From assembly GCF_017301735.1 (NCBI RefSeq), contig NZ_CP071090.1:7244001-7308000 (forward strand): a DNA stretch of 64,000 nt, read 5' to 3'. A program made the translations under genes and the position numbers. Origin of the DNA: Pyxidicoccus parkwaysis. Its GTDB lineage: Bacteria; Myxococcota; Myxococcia; Myxococcales; Myxococcaceae. Under the pieces are notes generated by a model. That model ran no database searches. It was given only the letters and a program-made list of their open reading frames with translations, and was not told where the DNA came from. Positions 20,508-28,453 of this stretch are shown piece after piece. How positions within the stretch are numbered: position 1 is the first letter of the stretch; every line of letters starts with the position of its first letter.

Positions 20508-21383
20508 GTGGCCCCGATTCGCTGTGCCGTGGGACTGCTGCTGCTGGCCTGGAGCGCCGCGCGGGCGCAGTCCCTGCCGGAATTGCCCTACCGCCACGAG
20601 TCGTGCTCGGAGAACGGACGGGTCTGCCTCATCATCGAGCAGCAGGACACCGAGAGCGCGACGCTCACCCTCCGGACCACGGCGACCTCCGAGCTCACGG
20701 TGACGCTCGACGCGGAGGTGGAGAACGTGGAGCTCTCGACGCCGCTGCCCGTCACCGCCGTGTTCGAGGGCTCGCAGACGAAGACGCTGGTGCGGCTGCG
20801 GCGCGCGAAGCGGGGGCTGGCCTGGCGGTACAAGAACGTCCACTACAACTGGAACTGGGGCACCGCCCGGGCGCGACCTGACGACTCCGTCCTCTACCTG
20901 CTGCCCTTCGAGCCCAACCACGCCGTGCGTGTGATTCAGGGGTACGACGGCGCCGTCAGCCACACGGGGGCCATGCGCTACGCGTTGGACTTCGACCTTC
21001 CGGAAGGCTCGTTGGTGCGCGCCGCGCGTGAGGGCGTCGTGGCGGATGCCATCGGCACCTTCAAGACGGCCGGCACCGACGCGAGCTACCGCGAGCAGGA
21101 CAAGGCGAACCGGGTGCTGGTGCGCCACGCCGACGGGACGTTCGGCTACTACGGGCACCTCAAGCCGGGTGGAGTCTTCGTGCGGGAAGGCCAGTCCGTC
21201 AAAGCCGGGCAGCCGCTGGGCATCTCCGGCAACACCGGCTACTCACGCGGCCCGCACCTGCACTTCGAGGTGCGCTCGGCGGTGGACGGCAAGCAATGGC
21301 AGACATTCCCCGTCCGCTTCACCACCCAGCAGGGCCGGGGCCTCACGCTGGAGCAGGACAAGTCCTACTCCGCCGCGCGCTGA
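20508..21383 (+). CDS. Secreted M23 (LytM-type) metallopeptidase
   Basis: 291 residues starting at GTG 20508, with AGGAGG-like bases upstream. The signal peptide ends near AARAQS. The C-terminal half has the LytM hallmarks: SHTGAMRYALDFDLPEGS (first His and Asp zinc ligands), YGHLKPGGVFVREGQSVKAGQPLG, and PHLHFEV with the HxH ligand pair. The N-terminal ~120 residues are a beta-rich domain of unknown role. The probable function is peptidoglycan hydrolysis, for remodelling or predation. Confidence 0.9.
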   Translation: MAPIRCAVGLLLLAWSAARAQSLPELPYRHESCSENGRVCLIIEQQDTESATLTLRTTATSELTVTLDAEVENVELSTPLPVTAVFEGSQTKTLVRLRRAKRGLAWRYKNVHYNWNWGTARARPDDSVLYLLPFEPNHAVRVIQGYDGAVSHTGAMRYALDFDLPEGSLVRAAREGVVADAIGTFKTAGTDASYREQDKANRVLVRHADGTFGYYGHLKPGGVFVREGQSVKAGQPLGISGNTGYSRGPHLHFEVRSAVDGKQWQTFPVRFTTQQGRGLTLEQDKSYSAAR

Positions 21384-21408
21384 GCCCACGGGCGCGTGGG
21401 TGACGCCG

Positions 21409-21612
21409 TCAGCAGCAGCGCCCGCCTCCGCCCCGGTAGCGGGCGTGGAGCCGCTCGTCGAAGAAGCGGGCGTAGCTCATGACCTCGCGGTCCGGGTGGT
21501 GCCGGCGCATGTGCTCGACGTACGTGTCGTAGTCGGGCACGCCAATCATCAGCCGGGCCGTCTGCACCGCGCGGCGCCAGGCGCGGGAAAGCCACAACCG
21601 TGCGGGGCCCAT
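21409..21612 (-). CDS. YbdD/YjiX-family small protein
   Basis: A 67-residue protein starting at ATG 21612, one base after the cstA stop. The sequence has the family core (RLMIGVPDYDTYVEHMRRHHPDREV and SYARFF) and ends in a GGGGRCC tail. YbdD/YjiX proteins are encoded with CstA/BtsT pyruvate transporters and are needed for their activity. The near-zero spacing indicates translational coupling. Confidence 0.88.
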   Translation of the reverse strand: MGPARLWLSRAWRRAVQTARLMIGVPDYDTYVEHMRRHHPDREVMSYARFFDERLHARYRGGGGRCC

Positions 21613-21613
21613 G

Positions 21614-23674
21614 TCAGCGAGCCTCCGCCACGAGCGGCACCGGCGGCGTCTCCTGCGCGGTAGACACCGGCGAGCGCCGCGCCGCCATCGCCGCGCGCAA
21701 ACCGAAGAGGACGGTGGCCACCACCAGCGCCATGAACACGGCGGTGAGCGTGGCATCCAGGTAGTCATTGCTGATGATGCGCGCCATGTCCTCCTGGGAC
21801 TTCGCGGGCGCCAGCACCCGCCCCTCCGCCGCCGCCGCGGAGAAGGCACGCGCGTGGGCCACGAAGGACACGCGCACGTCGGAGCCGAACACCTTCTGCC
21901 AGCCGGCCGTCAGCGTGCAGATGACCAGCCACACGGCGGGAATCGCGGGCACCCAGACGTAGCGCTCGCGCTTCATCTTCACCAGCACCACCGATGCCAG
22001 GGTGAGCGCAATCGCGGCCAGCATCTGGTTGGCGATGCCGAACAGCGGCCATAGCGTGTTGATGCCGCCCAGCGGGTCCACCACGCCCTGGTAGAGGAAG
22101 TAGCCCCATGCCCCCACGCACACGGCCGTGGCAATCATGTTCGCCGTCCAGGACTCCGTGCGCTTGAGCGGCGCGTACACGAGGCCGGCCAACTCCTGAA
22201 TCATGAAGCGGCCCACGCGCGTGCCCGCATCCACCGTGGTGAGGATGAACAGCGCCTCGAAGAGGATGGCGTAGTGGTACCAGAAGGCCATCATCCCCTG
22301 GCCGGACACGAGGCCGTGGAGGATTTGCGCCATGCCCACCGCCAGCGTCGGAGCGCCGCCCGCGCGCGAGAGGATGGAGGACTCACCGATGTCGCGCGCC
22401 GTCTGGGCGAGCACCTCGGGGGTGATGACGAAGCCCCACTGGCTGATGGCCCTCGAGGCCTCCTCCACGGTGGTGCCAATCACCGACGGCGGCGAGTTCA
22501 TGGAGAAGTACACACCCGGGTCCAGCACCGACGCGGCGATGAGCGCCATGATGGCGACGAAGGACTCCATCAACATGCCGCCGTAGCCCACCACCCGCGC
22601 GTCGCCCTCGTTGGCCAGCATCTTCGGTGTCGTCCCCGAGGAGATGAGTGAGTGCCAACCGGACACCGCGCCACAGGCGATGGTGATGAACAGGAATGGG
22701 AAGAGGCTGCCGGAGAACACCGGCCCGCTGCCGTCCACGAAGCGGGTGAGCGCGGGCATCCGCATGTGCGGCGCGGCCAGGACGATGCCCACCGCGAGCA
22801 GCATCACGGTGCCAATCTTCAGGAAGGTGGACAGGTAGTCGCGCGGGGCGAGCAGCAGCCACACCGGCAGCACCGAGGCGCAGAAGCCGTAGGCAATGAG
22901 CATCCACGCCAGCGCCGTGCTCTCAAAGGTGAAGAGCGGGCCCCAGTACGCGTGCTCGGCCACGCGGCCGCCCAGCCAGATGGACAGCATCAGCAGCACG
23001 AAGCCGGCGATGGACACCTCCAGCACGCGGCCGGGGCGGACGTAGCGCAGGTACAGGCCCATCAGCACGGCGATGGGAATCGTCATCGCGACGGTGAAGG
23101 TGCCCCAGGGGCTGTGCGTCAGCGCCTTCACCACCACCAGCGCGAGCACGGCGAGGATGATCATCATGATCATCAACACGCCAATCATCGCCGTCACGCC
23201 CGCGGCCGGCCCCAGCTCCATGCGGACCATGTCGCCCAGGGACTTGCCGTCGCGGCGGATGGAGAGGAAGAGGATGACGAAGTCCTGCACCGCGCCGGCC
23301 AGCACGCCGCCGGCGAGAATCCACAGCGTGCCGGGCAGGTAGCCCATCTGCGCGGCGAGCACGGGCCCCACCAGCGGGCCCGCTCCGGCGATGGCGGCGA
23401 AGTGGTGGCCGAAGAGCACCCACCGGTCCGTGGGCACATAGTCCAGGCCGTCATTGCGGCGGTGGGCCGGCGTGGCGCGTGAGGGGTCCAGGCCCAGGGC
23501 CGTCTCCGCCACGAAGCGCCCATAGAAGCGGTAGCCGATGAGGAAGACGGAGACGGCGGCCACCACCAGCCAGATGGCGCTGATGCTCTCCCCCCGGTGC
23601 AGCGCCACCGTAGCCAGGCTGATGGCGCCGACGATGGCCAGCAGTGCCCACCCCAGCTTTCGAGCCACTCCCAT
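21614..23674 (-). CDS. cstA: CstA/BtsT-family carbon-starvation (pyruvate) transporter
   Basis: A 686-residue multipass membrane protein of about 16-18 helices. Diagnostic segments include HHFAAIAGAGPLVGPVLAAQ and GTLWILAGGVLAGAVQDFV in the N-terminal third, SGTTPKMLANE, and WPLFGIANQMLA near the C-terminus. Family members take up pyruvate (BtsT) or peptides under starvation. It is coupled to the YbdD/YjiX gene. Nutrient-stress regulation would be expected, but no operator is visible upstream. Confidence 0.93.
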   Translation of the reverse strand: MGVARKLGWALLAIVGAISLATVALHRGESISAIWLVVAAVSVFLIGYRFYGRFVAETALGLDPSRATPAHRRNDGLDYVPTDRWVLFGHHFAAIAGAGPLVGPVLAAQMGYLPGTLWILAGGVLAGAVQDFVILFLSIRRDGKSLGDMVRMELGPAAGVTAMIGVLMIMMIILAVLALVVVKALTHSPWGTFTVAMTIPIAVLMGLYLRYVRPGRVLEVSIAGFVLLMLSIWLGGRVAEHAYWGPLFTFESTALAWMLIAYGFCASVLPVWLLLAPRDYLSTFLKIGTVMLLAVGIVLAAPHMRMPALTRFVDGSGPVFSGSLFPFLFITIACGAVSGWHSLISSGTTPKMLANEGDARVVGYGGMLMESFVAIMALIAASVLDPGVYFSMNSPPSVIGTTVEEASRAISQWGFVITPEVLAQTARDIGESSILSRAGGAPTLAVGMAQILHGLVSGQGMMAFWYHYAILFEALFILTTVDAGTRVGRFMIQELAGLVYAPLKRTESWTANMIATAVCVGAWGYFLYQGVVDPLGGINTLWPLFGIANQMLAAIALTLASVVLVKMKRERYVWVPAIPAVWLVICTLTAGWQKVFGSDVRVSFVAHARAFSAAAAEGRVLAPAKSQEDMARIISNDYLDATLTAVFMALVVATVLFGLRAAMAARRSPVSTAQETPPVPLVAEAR

Positions 23675-23792
23675 GTTGCCTCCATGCGGCCGGGCACCCG
23701 AAGCAGCCGAGGCCCGAGCAGGTCTGTCGTCTGTCCGGGACAGGCTAGCGCGCGGGCCTGGCGCCGAGCGGCCGAAATGGAGGGCGGGTGTC

Positions 23793-25778
23793 TCACTCCA
23801 GATACGCGGGGAACGCGGGCAGCGCCCGGACGTCCCCGGGCTCGTGCTGCACGATGAGCCGCGCGCCGGTGTTGCGAATCAACCGATTGACCCGGTCGAT
23901 GGACGCAAGCGTGTCCGAGCGGCTCACGTTGAACGGCGGCACGAGCGACTTCTCGAAGTTCTCCCGAGCATGGAACAGGTCGCCGGAGAGGATGACGAAG
24001 CCGGACTTCGGCAGCCGCACCATCAGCACCTGATGGCCGGGGGTGTGGCCCGGCGTCTTGAGGATGCGCACGGTGCCATCACCGAAGACGTCATGGTCCA
24101 GGGGGATGGCGATTGTCTTGTCCTTCGCATGTCCACGCACCAGTCGCGGGTCCACGCCGATGGGCGTCGGCGTCCCCAGCGCCCAGGCCAGCTCGGCCGC
24201 GTTGATGAGCCATTTGGAATTGGCGAAGGCCGGCGCATTACCCGCGTGGTCCGCGTGCAGGTGGGAGAACGAGACGAAGTCGACATCGGAAGGCTTCAGT
24301 CCCAGCTTCGCCAATTGGGACACCAGCGTCACGGAGACGCGAAAGCGCGAGCCGGGCACGGGCTCCTCGCCATCGGGGAGCGAGGCCACCTTGTCCCCGA
24401 GGCCCGCGTCCCAGAGCAGCGTGCCGCGCGGGTGCTGGATGAGGAAGCACGGCGCGCTGAGGGTGCCGTGCTCTCCCGCGTGCTCGCCCGTATCGGAGAA
24501 CATGCCCATGTCCGCGATGTCGATGCGGCCGCAGTCGAGCGCATAGAGGCGCACCGAGGGGGCCGCCGGCAGGGCGGCGTAGACGGCGTCGCGGACGGCG
24601 CCGGGGAACGCGCCCGACATGCCTTCAATCGCGGTGTTGGTGAGCGCGACGACGGTGAGGTTGCGCTTCGGGTCCACGAACCAGGCATGGCCGTACGCTC
24701 CGCCCCACTGCCACGTGCCCGCCGACTGCGGGCTCTTCGCCGCCACCGGGTCCACCAGCAGCGCCGAGCCCAGGCCCCAACCCCAGCCGGGCCCCTGCGT
24801 CTGAGCCTCGGGGCCCACCTGGGCGGTGCCCCACTGCTGAATGTTGGACGCGGAGAGCACCGGCGCGCCGCCCTTGCGCAGAGCCTCCAGGAACTTCATG
24901 AAGTCCCCCGCCGTCCCCACCATGCCCGCGCCGCCGGACGGGAAGGCGCGCGCATCCAGGGCCCGGCTGGGGGAATACCGGATGGTGCCAGCGCCGAAGG
25001 GCACGAGCCCCACCTCGCCCATGCGCACCGGCTCCGGGCGCCCGTCCGCGTACGGCGTCGCGAGCCGCGCGGAATCACGGGCGACAAAGGCGGTGTCCTT
25101 CATTCCAAGCGGTCCGGTGACGAGGCGCTCCACGACGTCGGGCAGCGGGGCTCCACCCGCGCGCGCGACGACGGCACCCAGCACGTCAATGGCGACGGAG
25201 TAGGCCCAGCGCTTGCCGGGCTCGGACGACAGCGGCACCGCGACGATGCGGCGGAGGTTCTCCTCCAGCGTCAGGCCGGGCACGTCATCGAGCCCGTCGG
25301 AGACCCGGGCCTCGAGATAGGGCCCCTGCTCGGGTTGCAAGAAGCCGTAGCTCAGGCCCGCGGTGTGGGTCAGCAGGTGGCGCACCGTGATGACGGGCTC
25401 GCGGCCGTCCGGCAGCTTGGGACGGAACGTCGGCAGCCACTTCGTGACGGGGTCCTCCAGGGACAGCTTGTGCTGGTCCACGAGGGCCAGCGCGGCGGCG
25501 GACACGAGGGGCTTGGACACGGAGGCCAGCCGGAACACAGCGTCCTCGGACATGGGCCGCTTCGCCTCCCGGTCCGCGAAGCCGGCGGCGCGCCGGTAGA
25601 CGACTTGTCCATCCTTCGCGACGAGGACCACGGTGCCGACGATGCGCTTCTCCGCGAGCGCCCGGTCGATGACCGGGTCCAATTGGGCGGCGAAGGCACG
25701 CGCCTCGGCGGTGTCGGGGCGGACGGGGGACACACCAAGGCCGACAGCCACCAACAGGGTGGCGATGGCAGAATACAT
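23793..25778 (-). CDS. Fusion: serine beta-lactamase-type hydrolase + metallo-beta-lactamase-fold lactonase
   Basis: A 661-residue exported protein (signal near residues 1-20). Residues ~30-400 form a class-C-like serine hydrolase: SVSK at 86-89 (SxxK nucleophile and base), Tyr193 (YSV in place of YxN), and a late GGAYGHAW segment. Residues ~405-661 form a complete metallo-beta-lactamase fold: HLHADH at 506-511, H582 (GHTPGH), D600 (SGD) and H645 (QHEP), resembling AHL-lactonase-like enzymes. The frame is continuous without a stop. Both active sites look intact, so this is a two-enzyme polypeptide. It is divergent from a TetR gene with a dyad in between. The substrate is unknown; lactone or beta-lactam degradation is possible. 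Confidence 0.88.
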   Translation of the reverse strand: MYSAIATLLVAVGLGVSPVRPDTAEARAFAAQLDPVIDRALAEKRIVGTVVLVAKDGQVVYRRAAGFADREAKRPMSEDAVFRLASVSKPLVSAAALALVDQHKLSLEDPVTKWLPTFRPKLPDGREPVITVRHLLTHTAGLSYGFLQPEQGPYLEARVSDGLDDVPGLTLEENLRRIVAVPLSSEPGKRWAYSVAIDVLGAVVARAGGAPLPDVVERLVTGPLGMKDTAFVARDSARLATPYADGRPEPVRMGEVGLVPFGAGTIRYSPSRALDARAFPSGGAGMVGTAGDFMKFLEALRKGGAPVLSASNIQQWGTAQVGPEAQTQGPGWGWGLGSALLVDPVAAKSPQSAGTWQWGGAYGHAWFVDPKRNLTVVALTNTAIEGMSGAFPGAVRDAVYAALPAAPSVRLYALDCGRIDIADMGMFSDTGEHAGEHGTLSAPCFLIQHPRGTLLWDAGLGDKVASLPDGEEPVPGSRFRVSVTLVSQLAKLGLKPSDVDFVSFSHLHADHAGNAPAFANSKWLINAAELAWALGTPTPIGVDPRLVRGHAKDKTIAIPLDHDVFGDGTVRILKTPGHTPGHQVLMVRLPKSGFVILSGDLFHARENFEKSLVPPFNVSRSDTLASIDRVNRLIRNTGARLIVQHEPGDVRALPAFPAYLE

Positions 25779-25795
25779 GGGGCGGTGCTCCTGTT

Positions 25796-25819
25796 TATAT
25801 AGTGACCGTTATCTAAATA
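25796..25819. promoter_or_regulatory. Probable TetR operator
   Basis: TATATAG-N10-CTAAATA forms a 24-bp dyad (6 of 7 arm positions pair) in an unusually AT-rich patch between the divergent fusion-hydrolase and TetR genes. The TATATA also serves as a plausible -10 element. Assignment to the adjacent TetR is inference. Confidence 0.5.
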
Positions 25820-25853
25820 GAAGCTGCCCCTGCGCATTTCAAGAACGAACGCT

Positions 25854-26531
25854 ATGAAATCCACCATGCCCCCCACCGCACGCCCACGAGGACGCCCCCG
25901 CGAGTTCGACGCCACGAAGGCGTTGGACAAGGCCATGGAGGTGTTCTGGAAGCTGGGCTACGAGGGCGCGTCGATTGCGGAGCTCACGGAGGCCATGGGC
26001 ATCACCGCGCCCAGCCTGTACGCGGCGTTCGGCTCGAAGGCGGAGCTGTACCGGCAGGCGCTGGAGCGCTACCAGGCGGACCAGGGGTCCTTCACGGCGA
26101 GGGCGCTCGACGAGGAGCCCACGGCGCGGGGAGCCATGGAGCGGGTGCTGCGGGAGTCCGCGAAGCACTTCCCGCGCCGCAAGCAGCTCGCGGGGTGCAT
26201 GGTTTCGGCGGCGGTGCTGACGTGCGCGCCCGAGAACAAGCCCATCGCGGAGCATGTCGCCGGGTTGAGGGCGGGCGCGCTGAAGAGGTTCGAGGACTGC
26301 CTCCGCAACGGCATCGCGCAGGGAGAGCTACCCGCCGAGACGAATGCGACGGCCATGGCCCGCTACTTCGGCGCGGTCATCCAGGGCATGACGGTGCAGG
26401 CGCAGGACGGCGCCAGTGAGGCGGAGCTGCTCGGCATCGTCGAAATCGCGATGCAGACCTGGCCCGCGCCGCGCCCGGCCGGTACTCGTGGCACGACGCG
26501 CGGCAAGGCTCCCGTGGGCGGCTCCGCGTAG
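25854..26531 (+). CDS. TetR-family transcriptional regulator
   Basis: 225 residues from ATG 25854 (25866 is also possible). The N-terminal HTH is typical: GRPREFDATKALDKAMEVFW, then GYEGASIAELTEAMGITAPSLYAAFGSKAELY. The C-terminal ligand domain is of the common TetR_C type (GCMVSAAVLTCAPEN). It is divergent from the hydrolase/lactonase fusion with 75 bp between starts, and probably represses it and itself. Confidence 0.93.
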   Translation: MKSTMPPTARPRGRPREFDATKALDKAMEVFWKLGYEGASIAELTEAMGITAPSLYAAFGSKAELYRQALERYQADQGSFTARALDEEPTARGAMERVLRESAKHFPRRKQLAGCMVSAAVLTCAPENKPIAEHVAGLRAGALKRFEDCLRNGIAQGELPAETNATAMARYFGAVIQGMTVQAQDGASEAELLGIVEIAMQTWPAPRPAGTRGTTRGKAPVGGSA

Positions 26532-26543
26532 ACCGCCGCCATC

Positions 26544-27350
26544 TCAGTAGTTGCCGCCCGCGCCGCCACCGCCCGAGCTGCCGCCACCACCGCTGTAACC
26601 TCCGCCTCCGCCACCACCACCGCCGCCACCTCCCCCACCCCAGCCACCGCCTCCCCAGCCGCCGCCTCCACCGCCCCAGCCCCAGCCGCCGAAGAAGATG
26701 CGCCGTCGCCGCCCGCCCCGTCCGCCGCCGCGCATGGACACGATGAAGATGATGAGGAAGGCGACCATGAGGCAACCGATGCCGCCACCTCCCGTGCCCC
26801 CCTGGGGCTGCCGCCGCTGAGACTGGGGCTGAGGCAGCGCCGCGGCTCCAGGCAGCGGCTTGCCGGTCAGCGTCTGCGCAATGGCATTGCTGCCATCCTC
26901 CGCCGCCGCGTCGTACTCCCCGGCCTTCAGGCGCGGGGCGATGTACTGCTTGATGATGTCGTAGGCCTGCACGTCCGTGAGCTCACCGCCCACGCCCTTG
27001 CCCGTCTCCATCCACACCTGCCGCTCATTGGGAGCGACGAGCAGCAGCACCCCGTTGTCCGCGCCCTTCTGGCCAATGCCCCACGTGTTGAAGGTGGTGT
27101 AGGCCGCGTCCTGCACCGTCTCCCCATCCAGCGAGCCGGTGAAGAGGACCGCGATTTCGTAGCCGCTCTGCTTGCGCAGCGCCTCCAGCCGCTCCTCCAG
27201 CACCGAGCGCCTTTGAGGATTCAGCACGCCCGCCGTGTCGGTGATGTGGCCCTGGATGGGCGGAGGCGTGAAAGCCGCCTGTGCCACGCCCGCGCACAGC
27301 AGCAGCGCGAGCGCGGCGGTGGCGGCACGGGATGCCACCACCGGGCGCAT
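26544..27350 (-). CDS. TPM-domain (YgcG-type) membrane protein with Gly-rich tail
   Basis: 268 residues. A signal peptide (ALALLLCAGVAQA) is followed by a TPM domain (about 33-160; VLNPQRRSVLEERLEALRKQ, GADNGVLLLVAPNERQVWME), a membrane helix (about 195-212), an Arg patch, and a C-terminus of almost pure Gly/Trp/Ser. TPM proteins are membrane or thylakoid-associated and are often encoded with LemA. Its ATG shares a base with the LemA stop (TGATG), indicating a coupled operon. Confidence 0.88.
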   Translation of the reverse strand: MRPVVASRAATAALALLLCAGVAQAAFTPPPIQGHITDTAGVLNPQRRSVLEERLEALRKQSGYEIAVLFTGSLDGETVQDAAYTTFNTWGIGQKGADNGVLLLVAPNERQVWMETGKGVGGELTDVQAYDIIKQYIAPRLKAGEYDAAAEDGSNAIAQTLTGKPLPGAAALPQPQSQRRQPQGGTGGGGIGCLMVAFLIIFIVSMRGGGRGGRRRRIFFGGWGWGGGGGGWGGGGWGGGGGGGGGGGGGGYSGGGGSSGGGGAGGNY

Positions 27351-27955
27351 CAGAAGCTCACCTGCGGCGCCGCCTGCGAGGCCGCCGACGCGCGGAAGTA
27401 CTCACGCGGCTTGAAGGTGCCACCGGTGGCGCGCCGCACCACCGAGCCACCCACCTTGCCCAGCTCCGTGTTGTAGTCGCGCACCGCCGCGTTGTACTGC
27501 TCGCGCGCTCGCAGGATGCGGTTCTCCGTCCCCTCGAGCTGCACCTGCAGCGCGCGGAAGTTCTCGTTGCTCTTCAGCTCCGGGTACTTCTCCTGCACCA
27601 CCATCAGGCGGGACAGCGCGCCGGTGAGCTGGTCCTGCGCCTGCTGGAACGCGGCCACCTTCGCCGGGTCCTGCAGGTCCTCGCCGCTCAGCTGGATGCT
27701 GGTGGCCTTCGCGCGCGCCTCCACCACGCTGCTGAGGATTTCCTTCTCCGACGCGGCCGCGGCCTTCACCGTGTTGACGAGGTTGGGAATCAGGTCCGCG
27801 CGCCGCTGCAGCGCGGCCTCCAGGTCCGCCCAGCGCTGCTCGGCCACCTGGTCCTTCTCGATGAGCACGTCGTACTTCTGACAGCCGGTGGTCATCGCGA
27901 CCGCGAGCAACAGCACCGGCACCAGGGTGTTCACTCGGGCAAGGCGAGGTCTCAT
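27350..27955 (-). CDS. lemA: LemA-family protein
   Basis: 201 residues with an N-terminal hydrophobic, lipoprotein-like segment (VLLLAVAMTTGC). The LemA helical core follows: YDVLIEKDQVAEQRWADLEA, LQRRADLIPNLVNTVKA, and YPELKSNENFRALQVQLEGT with ENRILRAREQYN. It is the first gene of a two-gene operon with the TPM protein. LemA/TPM pairs are widespread membrane-associated modules of poorly defined function. Confidence 0.92.
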   Translation of the reverse strand: MRPRLARVNTLVPVLLLAVAMTTGCQKYDVLIEKDQVAEQRWADLEAALQRRADLIPNLVNTVKAAAASEKEILSSVVEARAKATSIQLSGEDLQDPAKVAAFQQAQDQLTGALSRLMVVQEKYPELKSNENFRALQVQLEGTENRILRAREQYNAAVRDYNTELGKVGGSVVRRATGGTFKPREYFRASAASQAAPQVSF

Positions 27956-28023
27956 ATCGGTCTGAAACTAGGGACCAAGCCCCACACCGACAAGACGACC
28001 AGCCAGGCGTCCGAGCGCTCCTT

Positions 28024-28356
28024 CTAGCTCCAGCTGCGCTGCTGGTTGCGGGCGTTCTTCTCGCGGAACGCCTGCTCCAGGTCCACGCCCACGCGGTTGG
28101 CGATGGCGACCAGGTAGTTGAAGACGTCCACCAGCTCCTCGGCGACGTTCGCTCGAGCCTGCTCGGGAGGCGTGCCCTGGCCCTCGTCGAAGAGCTTGTT
28201 GTAGCGACGCACCGCCTTGAAGACCTCACCCACCTCCTCGCCCATGAGGAAGCAGTTGTGGACGAGGTCCACCTTCAACCAGCCATGCAGCGCCTCCAGC
28301 TCGTGGATGTAGCGCTGGTAGTCCTTCATCGATGCGCCTTCGGGGAGCTCAATCAT
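28024..28356 (-). CDS. MazG-like nucleotide pyrophosphohydrolase
   Basis: About 110 residues from ATG 28356, which has GAGGAGG directly upstream; ATG 28329 (MKDYQ...) is an alternative. The all-alpha NTP-PPase motifs are present: MGEEVGEVFKAVRR and, about 30 residues later, EELVDVFNYLVAIANRVG, supplying the metal-binding Glu/Asp set (ExxE...ExxD). Such proteins hydrolyse NTPs or dNTPs to the monophosphate for housecleaning. It is divergent from the zinc-finger kinase gene at 28454. Confidence 0.82.
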   Translation of the reverse strand: MIELPEGASMKDYQRYIHELEALHGWLKVDLVHNCFLMGEEVGEVFKAVRRYNKLFDEGQGTPPEQARANVAEELVDVFNYLVAIANRVGVDLEQAFREKNARNQQRSWS

Positions 28357-28453
28357 GGCCTCCTCCTCGGTGAGAAGCGTGAAAGTGTCAATGCCCGCGC
28401 CCAGGCAACCATCGGGCGGGAAGCCCACGGAATGCTGGTACGCTTGCCATTGA

